DNA from: JBHGBM01 sp041946965
Lineage (GTDB): Bacteria; Acidobacteriota; Terriglobia; Bryobacterales; Bryobacteraceae
DNA: 30,903 nucleotides
Assembly: GCA_041946965.1 (NCBI GenBank)
Contig: JBHGBM010000084.1
Location: forward strand, 1-30,903
Direction of reading: 5' to 3'
Shown here: positions 1-7,660 of the stretch, piece by piece
Layout: every line of letters starts with the position of its first letter
How positions within the stretch are numbered: position 1 is the stretch's first letter
Translations under genes and position numbers: made by a program
The notes under the pieces: generated by a model
What the model saw: only the letters and a program-made list of their open reading frames with translations
What the model was told of the DNA's origin: nothing
The model's database searches: none

Positions 1-141
1 GCTACGGCTGCGGAGGCTCGCTGTTCCTCAAACCTCTTGGAACCGTTTTCAACTATGCCTCAAATCGGGAATTGGGTCAACAGAAACCTGTGTTTTCCAG
101 ACACTTTTCCTCAAGAAAGATCTCTCCGGTGTGCTGTCACA

Positions 142-147
142 TACAAT
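142..147 (+). promoter_or_regulatory. Possible -10 element for the GT9 glycosyltransferase operon
   Basis: TACAAT matches five of six bases of the sigma-70 -10 consensus and lies about 20 bases before the GTG start at 168, leaving a short leader that holds the GGAGG ribosome site. No good -35 hexamer is visible at 16-18 bp. It agrees with a start at 168 rather than further upstream. The first ~140 bases of the window show no recognisable gene. Confidence 0.3.
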
Positions 148-167
148 GGTCGGGCGGAGGATTTCCT

Positions 168-1001
168 GTGGATAAAACGCCGGCGCGGAGAGGTGTTTCG
201 CGGCTCGTGATCCGCCCCGGCGCCATCGGCGATTTCGTCGTGTCCCTGCCGGCGCTGGAAAGCCTCCGGGCGGATTACCTGGAGGTATGGACGCGGGGGC
301 CGAACGTGCCGCTGGCGCGTTTTGCGGACCGGGCCGTCTCGATCGCGGCTACCGGCCTCGACCTGCTGGGGGTCGCGGCGGAACCGCCGCCCGGACTGGT
401 CGAGCGGCTGCGGGCCTTCGATTCCATCGTCTCCTGGTACGGCGCCAACCGCCCGGAGTTCCGCAGCCTAGTGAAACAATTGGGCTTACCCTTCGAGTTT
501 CGGGATGCCCTGCCGGCCGCGGGCTGGCGCGGCCACGCGGTGGATTTCTACCTGGCCCAGGTGGGCTTGCCGCCGGGCGCCGTGCCGCGCATCGTCTGCC
601 CGCCGGCGCCACGCCGCGACCGGGCCGTGTTCCACCCCTTCGCCGGAAGCGCAAGGAAGCAGTGGCCGCTGGAGCGCTACCGGCAGGCCGCCGCACGGTT
701 TCCGTTTCCCGTGGACTGGTGCGCCGGGCCGGAAGACGAACTGGAAGGCGCGGTGCGCTTCGACGACCTGTACGAACTGGCGTGCTGGCTGGCCGGCGCG
801 CGCGTCTATCTCGGCAACGATTCCGGCATCAGCCACCTGGCCGCTGCGGTGGGCGCGCCGGTGGTGGCGCTGTTCGGCCCGACGGAGCCGGCCCTGTGGG
901 CGCCGCGCGGGCCGCGGGTGCAGGTAATCGCCGCTTCCGCTATGGAGGAGATCGAGGTGGAGCGGGTGGCTGCTACCATCGTGGAGAGATGCGGCCGTTA
1001 A
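168..1001 (+). CDS. Glycosyltransferase family 9 (heptosyltransferase-like) protein
   Basis: Predicted cytoplasmic transferase of the GT9 family, whose members add ADP-heptose or related sugars to lipopolysaccharide core. The N-terminal motif VIRPGAIGDFVVSLPAL is the classic GT9 'RxGaiGD' loop, and the C-terminal YLGNDSGISHLAAAVGAP followed by ALFGPTEP is the nucleotide-sugar binding signature. At 277 residues it is shorter than typical heptosyltransferases (about 320-350), with the loss in the middle. The GTG start at 168 is chosen because GGAGG (156-160) sits seven bases before it. The frame is open further upstream, but that part has no GT9 similarity. It overlaps the next gene by 13 bp, so the two are probably co-transcribed. 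The exact sugar and acceptor cannot be told from the sequence. Confidence 0.85.
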   Translation: MDKTPARRGVSRLVIRPGAIGDFVVSLPALESLRADYLEVWTRGPNVPLARFADRAVSIAATGLDLLGVAAEPPPGLVERLRAFDSIVSWYGANRPEFRSLVKQLGLPFEFRDALPAAGWRGHAVDFYLAQVGLPPGAVPRIVCPPAPRRDRAVFHPFAGSARKQWPLERYRQAAARFPFPVDWCAGPEDELEGAVRFDDLYELACWLAGARVYLGNDSGISHLAAAVGAPVVALFGPTEPALWAPRGPRVQVIAASAMEEIEVERVAATIVERCGR

Positions 1002-2968
1002 TCCTGATCCTTCTGACCGCGGCGTGCGCGCCGGGCCAAACCTCCACGTTGGTGGACCGCGCCGGCTCGACCGGCTTCGTGCAACTGGAAGCGGAGAGCT
1101 TCCGCGGCTTATCCGCTCGCGAGCAGGCCCTGGCGTTCTACCTGACCCGCGCCGCGATCGCGCTCGATCCCGTCATCTACGACCAGAACTCGCGCTTCGG
1201 CTTGCGGCAGAAGCGGCTGCTGGAAGCCATCGTGGCGCGCGCCCCGCGCCCGGCGATCACCGAGTTCACCAAGCTGTTCTGGGCCAACCGCGGCAACCAC
1301 AACGACACCACGGCGCAGAAATTCCTGCCCGGCTTCACGTTCGAGGACCTGCGCGCCGCCGCCCGCGAAGCGTGGCAGCGCGGAGGTCTGCGCACCGCTG
1401 CCTACGGGCTGCCGGCGATCGGATCCGAAGCGGAACTCGACCGCGAGCTGAACGAGTTGCGGCCCTCGCTCTTCGACCCCGCTTTCGAGCCCATGATGAC
1501 GGCCAAGAGCGCGCCCGGCGCGGCGGACATCCTCCAGGCCTCGTCCAACAATTTCTACTCCGGCGTGAGCCTGGCAGACCTGCGCAGCTTTCACGAGCGC
1601 TACCCGCTCAATTCGCGGCTGGTGAAGTCCGGCGGCAAGCTGGTGGAGGAGGTCTACCGCGCGGGAACGCCGGACGGCAGGGTTCCGCCGGGCCGCTACG
1701 CGCTGTTCCTGAAGAAGACCATCGGGTACCTCTCCCGCGCGCGCAACTACGCCGAGCCGGACCAGCAGCGCGCCATCGACAGCCTGATCCGTTTCTACCA
1801 GACCGGTGAGCCCGCCGACTGGCTGCGCTTCGGCGCCGATTGGGTGCGCAGCAACCCGCGCGTGGACTTCGCCAGCGGCTTTATCGAGGTCTACCGCGAC
1901 GCGCGCGGGGCCAAAGGCACGGCCCAGAGCTTCGTCACCATCACCGATGAGGCCATCACGGCCGCCATGCGCAAGCTGGCGGCCAACGCGCAGTATTTCG
2001 AGGACCGCGCCCCGTGGGACGCGCGTTACAAGAAGCAGGGCGTGGAGCCGCCGCTCGCCAAGGCCGTGGAGGCACTGGTTGAAACCGGGGACTTTCTGAT
2101 CTCCACCATCGGCGTCAACCTGCCTAACGAGAACGAAATCCACCAGAAGTACGGCACGAAGAGTTTTATCCTCACGGGCAGCACGCGCGCGCTCGACAAG
2201 GCCGCCGGCTCCGGCCTGGTCCGGGAATTCGCGGCCGGGCCGGAGGAGACCGCCATCGAAGAGAGGTTCGGGCGCGAAGCCGGCGACCTGATGACCGCGC
2301 TGCACGAGGTGATCGGCCACGGCTCCGGCAAGCTGAGCCCGCGGCTTACGCGCGAGGCGGCCTACTACCTGAAGGAATACGCCTCCACGCTCGAGGAAGC
2401 GCGCGCGGACCTGATGGCCCTATGGAGCGTCTTCGATCCCAAGCTGCGCGAGTTGGGGCTGGTGCGCGATAACGGCGTGGGCCGCGCCATGTACTATTCG
2501 GCCGCGCGCGCGCCGCTGGTGCAGTTGCGGCGCATCCCCACCGGGGAAACCATCGAGCAGGACCATCAGCGCGGCCGGCAGTTGATTGTCGCGTACATCA
2601 TGGACCAGACCGGCGCCATCCGGCGCATCGAGCGAAACGGAAAAACGTACTACGAAGTGCGCGATTTCCACCGCATGCGGGAGGGCGTGGGCAGGCTGCT
2701 TGCCGAGTTGATGCGCATCAAAGCCGAGGGCGACTACGCCGCCGTCAAGGCCCTGGTGGACCGCTACGCGGTGCGCTTCGACCCCAGGCTGCGCGACCAG
2801 GTCGCGGCCCGCTTCCGGCGGCTCGACCTGCCGGTCTACTGGGCGGGCGTGAATCCGGAACTGACGGCGAAATGGGCGCCCGACGGCCGCATTGCCAAGG
2901 TTTCGCTCGAGTACCCGCGCGACGTCGTGAAACAACAGATGGCCTACGCGGCCATGTACGAGCGCTGA
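989..2968 (+). CDS. Exported dipeptidyl-peptidase III-type metallopeptidase (family M49)
   Basis: 659 residues. The zinc site typical of M49 is intact: HEVIGHGSGK with His439, Glu440 and His444 (the family HExxGH motif), and EEARAD at 469-474, whose second Glu (470) should be the third zinc ligand, matching EECRAE in characterised DPP III. DPP III enzymes remove dipeptides from the N-terminus of short peptides. The N-terminus MRPLILILLTAACAPGQT looks like a signal peptide, with a possible but non-ideal lipobox at Cys13, so this protein is probably periplasmic or membrane-anchored whereas eukaryotic DPP III is cytosolic. The ATG lies inside the end of the glycosyltransferase gene with GGAG only two bases before it, suggesting translational coupling. 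The stop is three bases from the stop of the convergent gene. Confidence 0.88.
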   Translation: MRPLILILLTAACAPGQTSTLVDRAGSTGFVQLEAESFRGLSAREQALAFYLTRAAIALDPVIYDQNSRFGLRQKRLLEAIVARAPRPAITEFTKLFWANRGNHNDTTAQKFLPGFTFEDLRAAAREAWQRGGLRTAAYGLPAIGSEAELDRELNELRPSLFDPAFEPMMTAKSAPGAADILQASSNNFYSGVSLADLRSFHERYPLNSRLVKSGGKLVEEVYRAGTPDGRVPPGRYALFLKKTIGYLSRARNYAEPDQQRAIDSLIRFYQTGEPADWLRFGADWVRSNPRVDFASGFIEVYRDARGAKGTAQSFVTITDEAITAAMRKLAANAQYFEDRAPWDARYKKQGVEPPLAKAVEALVETGDFLISTIGVNLPNENEIHQKYGTKSFILTGSTRALDKAAGSGLVREFAAGPEETAIEERFGREAGDLMTALHEVIGHGSGKLSPRLTREAAYYLKEYASTLEEARADLMALWSVFDPKLRELGLVRDNGVGRAMYYSAARAPLVQLRRIPTGETIEQDHQRGRQLIVAYIMDQTGAIRRIERNGKTYYEVRDFHRMREGVGRLLAELMRIKAEGDYAAVKALVDRYAVRFDPRLRDQVAARFRRLDLPVYWAGVNPELTAKWAPDGRIAKVSLEYPRDVVKQQMAYAAMYER

Positions 2969-2971
2969 GCT

Positions 2972-3622
2972 TTACTTCTGCACCACGCGGAAGTCGTCGA
3001 AGTAGGTAACGCTGTCGGCCTTGGTCCACAGCCCCACCTTGCCGGGTTCGCGGAAGGTGGCGTCCTCCGCCTGAAGGATGCGGCGGTGATCGTAGTACAC
3101 GCTGAACAGCGGGCCCTTGAAGGCAACCTTGAGGATGCTCCAGACGTTGGGGTCCACCTCGCGCTTCACGCCGTTCCGGTTGGCGGGTTTTCCCCTCTGC
3201 GCCAGGGCGGTGCTCACGCCGTTCTGGATCCTGTAGATGATGACGTTGTTCCGCTGCACGTCCGCGCGCGCCACGTAGTAGTTGTTCGGATCGCGGTAGC
3301 GCCACACCACGCCCGCGGTCTGGTCCTGCTTGCCTCCCACCGGCTTGAATTTCACGCTGACTTCGCCGTCCTTCACCCACGAGGTGTTGAAGATGGCCAG
3401 CGGGTAACAGTCGCCGCCGGGGTGCGGCGATACCTGACCCAGGACGTATGGCTTGCTCGGCGCCGTCGGGTCTTTCAGAACCTCCCAGGCGGGCGATCCG
3501 GGATGGGTGCAGGTGGCCGTCCATCCAGGCGGCGTCTTTCCGTAGGGAGCGTTATCGAAGGTCAAGAACTGCGTGAGTCCTGGAGCCATGCCCAGCATGA
3601 CCAGCCAACTAAAGGTCTTCAT
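2972..3622 (-). CDS. Secreted concanavalin A-like / 3-keto-disaccharide hydrolase-type domain protein
   Basis: 216 residues with a signal peptide (MKTFSWLVMLGMAPGLTQF). The rest forms one beta-sandwich resembling the LamG/DUF1080 (3-keto-disaccharide hydrolase) fold. Telling stretches are the start FDNAPYGKTPPGW, the central AGVVWRYRDPNNYYVARAD, WSILKVAFKG, and the ending GKVGLWTKADSVTYFDDFRV, which is the usual closing strand of this family. Family members bind or cleave glycans, and no catalytic residues can be assigned with certainty here. The frame is open 78 bases further upstream, but the ATG at 3622 is preferred because the signal peptide begins there. No strong ribosome site is visible. 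It lies 74 bp downstream of the histidine kinase on the same strand and could be co-transcribed with it. Confidence 0.72.
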   Translation of the reverse strand: MKTFSWLVMLGMAPGLTQFLTFDNAPYGKTPPGWTATCTHPGSPAWEVLKDPTAPSKPYVLGQVSPHPGGDCYPLAIFNTSWVKDGEVSVKFKPVGGKQDQTAGVVWRYRDPNNYYVARADVQRNNVIIYRIQNGVSTALAQRGKPANRNGVKREVDPNVWSILKVAFKGPLFSVYYDHRRILQAEDATFREPGKVGLWTKADSVTYFDDFRVVQK

Positions 3623-3696
3623 ACGGCAAAAGCGGGCGGAACCCGTTAGTCTACTTCCTTTGTAGCACCTGGCGCAGGCACGTGGGAACGCCGGCG

Positions 3697-6015
3697 TCAC
3701 GAGTAAGTCTCGTCCAGCACCTCGCGCACCTTGCGCGCCAGCGCGTCGGGGGTGAAGGGTTTCGCCAGGAAATTGGGACGTTCGGCGACACCCGCGTGGA
3801 TGGTGTCGTCGGTGTAACCGGACATGTAGAGAACGCGGATGCCTTCGCGGCGCCGGCGGATCTCGGCGGCCAGTTCGCTGCCGCCCATGCGGGGCATCAC
3901 CATGTCGGTAACCACGAGGTGAATGGGGCCGGGCTCGGCGCCGGCGGTCTGGAGCGCATCCACGCCGTCGCGCGCTTCCAGCACACGGTATCCCGAGGAT
4001 GTCAGGATGTCCCGCGCCAGGCGCCGCAGCGCGGCCTCATCCTCCACCAGCAGAACGGTCTCCGTGCCTTTGAGCGTGGCGCTGCGCCTGGGCGCATGCC
4101 GCGTCTCCGACTCACTGCCGCCGGCCGCCGGGAGCGTAATGTCAATCCGCGCGCCTTCGCCCGGCTGCGACTCGAGCCGCACCTCTCCGCCGTGCCGGCT
4201 CACGATGCCGTACACCATGGAAAGTCCCAGGCCCGTGCCCTTGCCGCGTCCCTTGGTGGTGAAATACGGCTCGAAGGCGCGGCTCTTCACATCGTCGGTC
4301 ATACCCGCGCCCGTGTCGGATACGGTCAACCGCACGGCGTTCCCGGCGGCAGCGGTCTCGATGGTCAGCACACCGCCCTCGGGCATGGCGTCGCGGGCGT
4401 TGACAGCCAGGTTCATGAGCACCTGCTCGAGTTGCCCGGAATCCGCCTTGACCGGCGGGATAGAGGCGTCCAACCGGGTGTGCAGCTCGATGTGCTCGCC
4501 GATGAGGCGGCGCAGCATGTTTTCCATCCCGCTGACCACCTGATTGAGATCCAACACCCGCGCCTGCACGACGCCGCGGCGGCTGAAGGCCAACAACTGG
4601 CCGGTGAGTACGGCGGCGCGGTCGGCGGCCTCGAGCATCAATTCCAGCGTGGCGCGCGCGCGGTCGCCGGGCGGGAGCTTATCGATCACCATGCGCCCGT
4701 AACCGCCGATGATGGTCAGCATGTTGTTAAAGTCGTGCGCCACGCCTCCTGCCAGGCGCCCGACGGCTTCCATCTTCTGCGCGTGGCGGAGCTGATCTTC
4801 GAGCTGGGTGCGCTCGGTGACGTCGAAGGCGATGCCGCCCTCGCCGTCCGGCAGGGGGAACTTGCAGACCAGCCAGGAGCGCGAGCCCACTTCCGTGTAG
4901 TTGGCGGATGCTGCCAGCAGGACGTCGCGTTCGCCGGCGGGCAGCGCGGCCGCGGCGGCGTTCAGATACAGCACCTTGCCCGCCGCGTCGCGGATGAAGG
5001 CGATGCCCGGCAGGTTGCTCATGAACGCGGCGAACCGGCGCTCGCTCTCTTGCAAGGCCTGCTCGGCGGTTTTGCGATCGATGAACTGGGCCAGTTGCCT
5101 GCCCAGCAGGCTCATGGTTTGCAGCAACTCGGCATCCCCGGCGGTCGCAGGGGGCCCGAAAGCGGCCATCACCCCGTGGATGCGCGATCCGGCCATGATA
5201 GGGAAGGCCAGGGCGAATACCTGGGGCCCCTCGCCGGACCAGCCCATGAGCTGGTGCAGGTCACCGGTGGCGGCCGCCGGTTTCTGGCGCGACCAGATCT
5301 GCCCGGGCAGCGCCTGGTCGGGGCCGAAGAGGGACTCGCGAAAGAGCTGTGCCGCGGACGGCGGTTCATTCGGGCTCCACAGCGCGCGCAGGCGCAGCGT
5401 TTCGGACTCGAGCAGCCAACAAACGCCGAAATCCAGGCGCAGGCGGCGGCAGATGGCCTCCAGCAAGCGGTTGGCGGCGGCGTCCAGATGGGGCGACTCG
5501 CTGAGCGCGCGGATGGCTGCGTACTGAAGCGCCAGCCGCTGTTCGGCACGGCGCCGCTCCGCCACTTCCTTCTCCAGCGCGGCGCTGGCCAGCGCGGCGC
5601 GGCGCGCGGAGACGTCCAGCATAGCCGAGCGGATTCCGGCGATGCGGCCCTCGGCGTCGCGGATGTATTTCTCGTGGATTTCGAGCGTGACGCGTGTGCC
5701 ATCGGCCCGGTTGAATTCCCGCTCGAACGGCGCCAGCGGCTGTTCGCCCGCCATTTTCCGCCGCACGGCTTCCCGGCTGTTCTCGCGCTCGTCCGGGGTC
5801 ACGAATTCCCAGACCGGGCGCCCGAGCATCTCCTCGGCTTTCAGCCCGAACAGCTCGCATTCGGCGCGGTTCAGCCGGCGAAGAATGCCATCCCGGTCGA
5901 TCTCGTGATAGGCGATTGGGGCATCCTCGAACAGGGTTCTGAAGCGCTCCTGGCTCTCCCGCAGCTCCTGGAGGACTTTCTCCACATTTTCGCTTTGAGG
6001 CGACTCGGACCCCAC
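3697..6015 (-). CDS. Hybrid sensor histidine kinase (PAS-GAF-PAS-HisKA-HATPase-REC)
   Basis: About 772 residues with no membrane segment, so a cytoplasmic sensor. Order: PAS with PAC (~20-135), a short coiled linker, GAF (~160-330), a second PAS-like region (~335-410), HisKA with the H-box VAHDFNN (phospho-acceptor His427), HATPase with the N-box NLAVNARDAM, G1 DTGAGM and G2 GKGTGLGLS, then a C-terminal receiver with LVEDEAALRR, phospho-acceptor Asp704 in VVTDMVMPRMGG and the conserved Lys752 in LAKPFTP. No separate response regulator or output domain lies nearby, so it probably passes phosphate to a partner elsewhere. The start is uncertain: GTG at 6015 is used and an in-frame GTG at 6036 is equally possible, neither with a clear ribosome site. 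The open frame continues far upstream only as antisense of the GWxTD gene. Confidence 0.9.
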   Translation of the reverse strand: MGSESPQSENVEKVLQELRESQERFRTLFEDAPIAYHEIDRDGILRRLNRAECELFGLKAEEMLGRPVWEFVTPDERENSREAVRRKMAGEQPLAPFEREFNRADGTRVTLEIHEKYIRDAEGRIAGIRSAMLDVSARRAALASAALEKEVAERRRAEQRLALQYAAIRALSESPHLDAAANRLLEAICRRLRLDFGVCWLLESETLRLRALWSPNEPPSAAQLFRESLFGPDQALPGQIWSRQKPAAATGDLHQLMGWSGEGPQVFALAFPIMAGSRIHGVMAAFGPPATAGDAELLQTMSLLGRQLAQFIDRKTAEQALQESERRFAAFMSNLPGIAFIRDAAGKVLYLNAAAAALPAGERDVLLAASANYTEVGSRSWLVCKFPLPDGEGGIAFDVTERTQLEDQLRHAQKMEAVGRLAGGVAHDFNNMLTIIGGYGRMVIDKLPPGDRARATLELMLEAADRAAVLTGQLLAFSRRGVVQARVLDLNQVVSGMENMLRRLIGEHIELHTRLDASIPPVKADSGQLEQVLMNLAVNARDAMPEGGVLTIETAAAGNAVRLTVSDTGAGMTDDVKSRAFEPYFTTKGRGKGTGLGLSMVYGIVSRHGGEVRLESQPGEGARIDITLPAAGGSESETRHAPRRSATLKGTETVLLVEDEAALRRLARDILTSSGYRVLEARDGVDALQTAGAEPGPIHLVVTDMVMPRMGGSELAAEIRRRREGIRVLYMSGYTDDTIHAGVAERPNFLAKPFTPDALARKVREVLDETYS

Positions 6016-6093
6016 GGCTGCCGTGCATGATAGCACGCCGGGCGGCGAAAACGACCCGTGAAAGCGGTTCCCAGTGTGGCGGCCACGGCACTC

Positions 6094-6123
6094 TTGACGC
6101 TGTGGAAAACCCGAAACTAGAAT
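6094..6123 (+). promoter_or_regulatory. Sigma-70-type promoter upstream of the GWxTD gene
   Basis: TTGACG (6094-6099) and TAGAAT (6118-6123) are separated by 18 bp, matching five of six bases at each hexamer. A second A/T-rich hexamer TACAAT (6123-6128) overlaps the end of the first. Transcription would begin near 6130, about 35 bases before the ATG at 6166. This is the best promoter match I found in the window. It lies in the divergent gap between the kinase and the GWxTD gene. Confidence 0.6.
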
Positions 6124-6165
6124 ACAATAGTCGATGGACAGCCCCGTCCGGGAACGGTGAAGTGT

Positions 6166-7623
6166 ATGACTGCCAGACCTCTTTGGATTTCCTGCGTATC
6201 CCTCGGCCTGCTGCTGCCGGGTTACGCCGCGGCCCAGGACAAGAAAACCTCCACCGCTCCGGCGCGGGAGACTGTTGCCAAGCCGCTCAGCGAAAGGGAG
6301 CGGCGGCGGCGCGAGGAGAAGCTTCGCAAGGAGCTGGAGACGCCATACCGCAAGTGGCTCAACGAGGACGTCTCCTACATCATCACCGACGAAGAGCGTA
6401 CGGCGTTCAAGCGGCTTCAGACGGACGAAGAGCGCGAGCAGTTCATCGAGCAGTTCTGGCTGCGCCGCGACCCCACTCCGGACACCGCCGAGAACGAGTT
6501 CAAAGAAGAGCACTACCGGCGCATCGCCTACGCCAATGAGCGTTACGCTTCCGGCATTCCGGGCTGGAAGAGCGACCGCGGGCGCATTTACATTACGTTC
6601 GGACCGCCGGACGAAATCGAATCGCACCCTTCCGGCGGCACTTATGAGCGTCCCATCGAAGAGGGCGGCGGCACCACCTCCACTTTTCCGTTCGAGATCT
6701 GGCGCTACCGCTGGATCGAGGGCATCGGCACGGACATCCTGATCGAGTTGTTTGCCAAGTTGCAGAAGCCGCCGGCCATCAAGTTCAAGGACCTGGAGGC
6801 GGCGGTCACCTCGAAGATCACCTTCAACATCCTGCCCATGCAGGTGCGGGCGGATTATTTCCCGGTCACCGAGACTTCCATCCTCACCAACGTCACGCTC
6901 CAATTCTCCAACAAGGACCTGAATTTCCAGTCGAAGGATGGAGTGCAGAAGGCCGTGGTGAACATTTACGGGCGCATCACCACCATGTCGCGGCGCGTGA
7001 TCAACGTGTTCGAAGACACGGTCACGGTGGATAGCCCGGCGGAAATGCTGGCGGCCCTGACCCAGCGCCAGTCCATCTACCAGAAGTCGATTCCTCTGGC
7101 TCCCGGCATGTACCGGCTGAACGTGGTGGCCAAGGACGTGATCGGCGGCAACATGAACAACTACGAAGTGGCCCTTCAGGTGCCGCACGTGGATGGCGAG
7201 AAGCTCAGCTCCAGCACCCTGGTGTTGGCCGACATGATCGAGAAGGTGCCCACGCGCAGCATCGGGACGGGGCAATTCGTCATCGGCACCTCCAAAGTGC
7301 GGCCGCGGGTCAACGACACTTTCCGCCGGGACGAAAAATTGGGCATCTACCTGAAGCTTTACAACTTCGGACCGGACGAGAAGACCCAGAAGCCCAACGG
7401 TGTCGTGGAATACGAAGTGATCAAGAACGGCACCAACGAGAAGATTTTCGATTTTAGCGAAGACGTGAGCTCGCTGCCGAACGCCTCGGCGGCGCAAGTG
7501 ACCATCGAGAAGCTCCTCCCCCTGAAGACGCTGGCTCCGGGACAGTACACCTTGAAGCTGAAAGTCACGGACAAGAACCGTAATCAGGTCCTCACTCCGA
7601 CGGCCCAGTTTACGGTAACCTAG
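6166..7623 (+). CDS. GWxTD-domain exported protein
   Basis: 485 residues. A signal peptide (MTARPLWISCVSLGLLLPGYAAA, cleavage before QDKK) is followed by a charged helical stretch rich in Arg/Glu (~35-65) and a GWxTD domain. The name-giving motif is GWKSD at 133-137 followed by RGRIYITFGPPDEIESH, with the upstream FWLRRDPTPDTAENEFKEEH typical of the family. The C-terminal half (~230-485) looks all-beta and ends in a strand-rich module (APGQYTLKLKVTDKNRNQ). The family is common in Acidobacteriota and some other phyla but has no proven function. The ATG at 6166 has GGTGA five bases before it. An in-frame GTG at 6157 is the alternative. The next gene follows after 37 bp and is probably co-transcribed. 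Confidence 0.85.
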   Translation: MTARPLWISCVSLGLLLPGYAAAQDKKTSTAPARETVAKPLSERERRRREEKLRKELETPYRKWLNEDVSYIITDEERTAFKRLQTDEEREQFIEQFWLRRDPTPDTAENEFKEEHYRRIAYANERYASGIPGWKSDRGRIYITFGPPDEIESHPSGGTYERPIEEGGGTTSTFPFEIWRYRWIEGIGTDILIELFAKLQKPPAIKFKDLEAAVTSKITFNILPMQVRADYFPVTETSILTNVTLQFSNKDLNFQSKDGVQKAVVNIYGRITTMSRRVINVFEDTVTVDSPAEMLAALTQRQSIYQKSIPLAPGMYRLNVVAKDVIGGNMNNYEVALQVPHVDGEKLSSSTLVLADMIEKVPTRSIGTGQFVIGTSKVRPRVNDTFRRDEKLGIYLKLYNFGPDEKTQKPNGVVEYEVIKNGTNEKIFDFSEDVSSLPNASAAQVTIEKLLPLKTLAPGQYTLKLKVTDKNRNQVLTPTAQFTVT

Positions 7624-7660
7624 AACCAAGCGGTGTTTTACGTTTAGAAAGCGTCGCGGA

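Noticed and set aside
72..167. Upstream extension of the glycosyltransferase with 32 more residues
   Set aside because: The extension has no similarity to GT9 proteins. A GGAGG site seven bases before the GTG at 168 and a -10-like hexamer at 142 place the start later.
3682..6030. Long plus-strand open frame (782 codons) opposite the kinase
   Set aside because: Shadow of the kinase gene. The translation is rich in His, Gln, Gly and Arg with no domain.
6037..7629. Open frame on the minus strand extending the histidine kinase about 530 codons upstream
   Set aside because: It is antisense to the GWxTD gene, whose signal peptide, motif and promoter are clear. The extension has no kinase-like or other recognisable domain and is low-complexity, as expected from the GC-rich complement.
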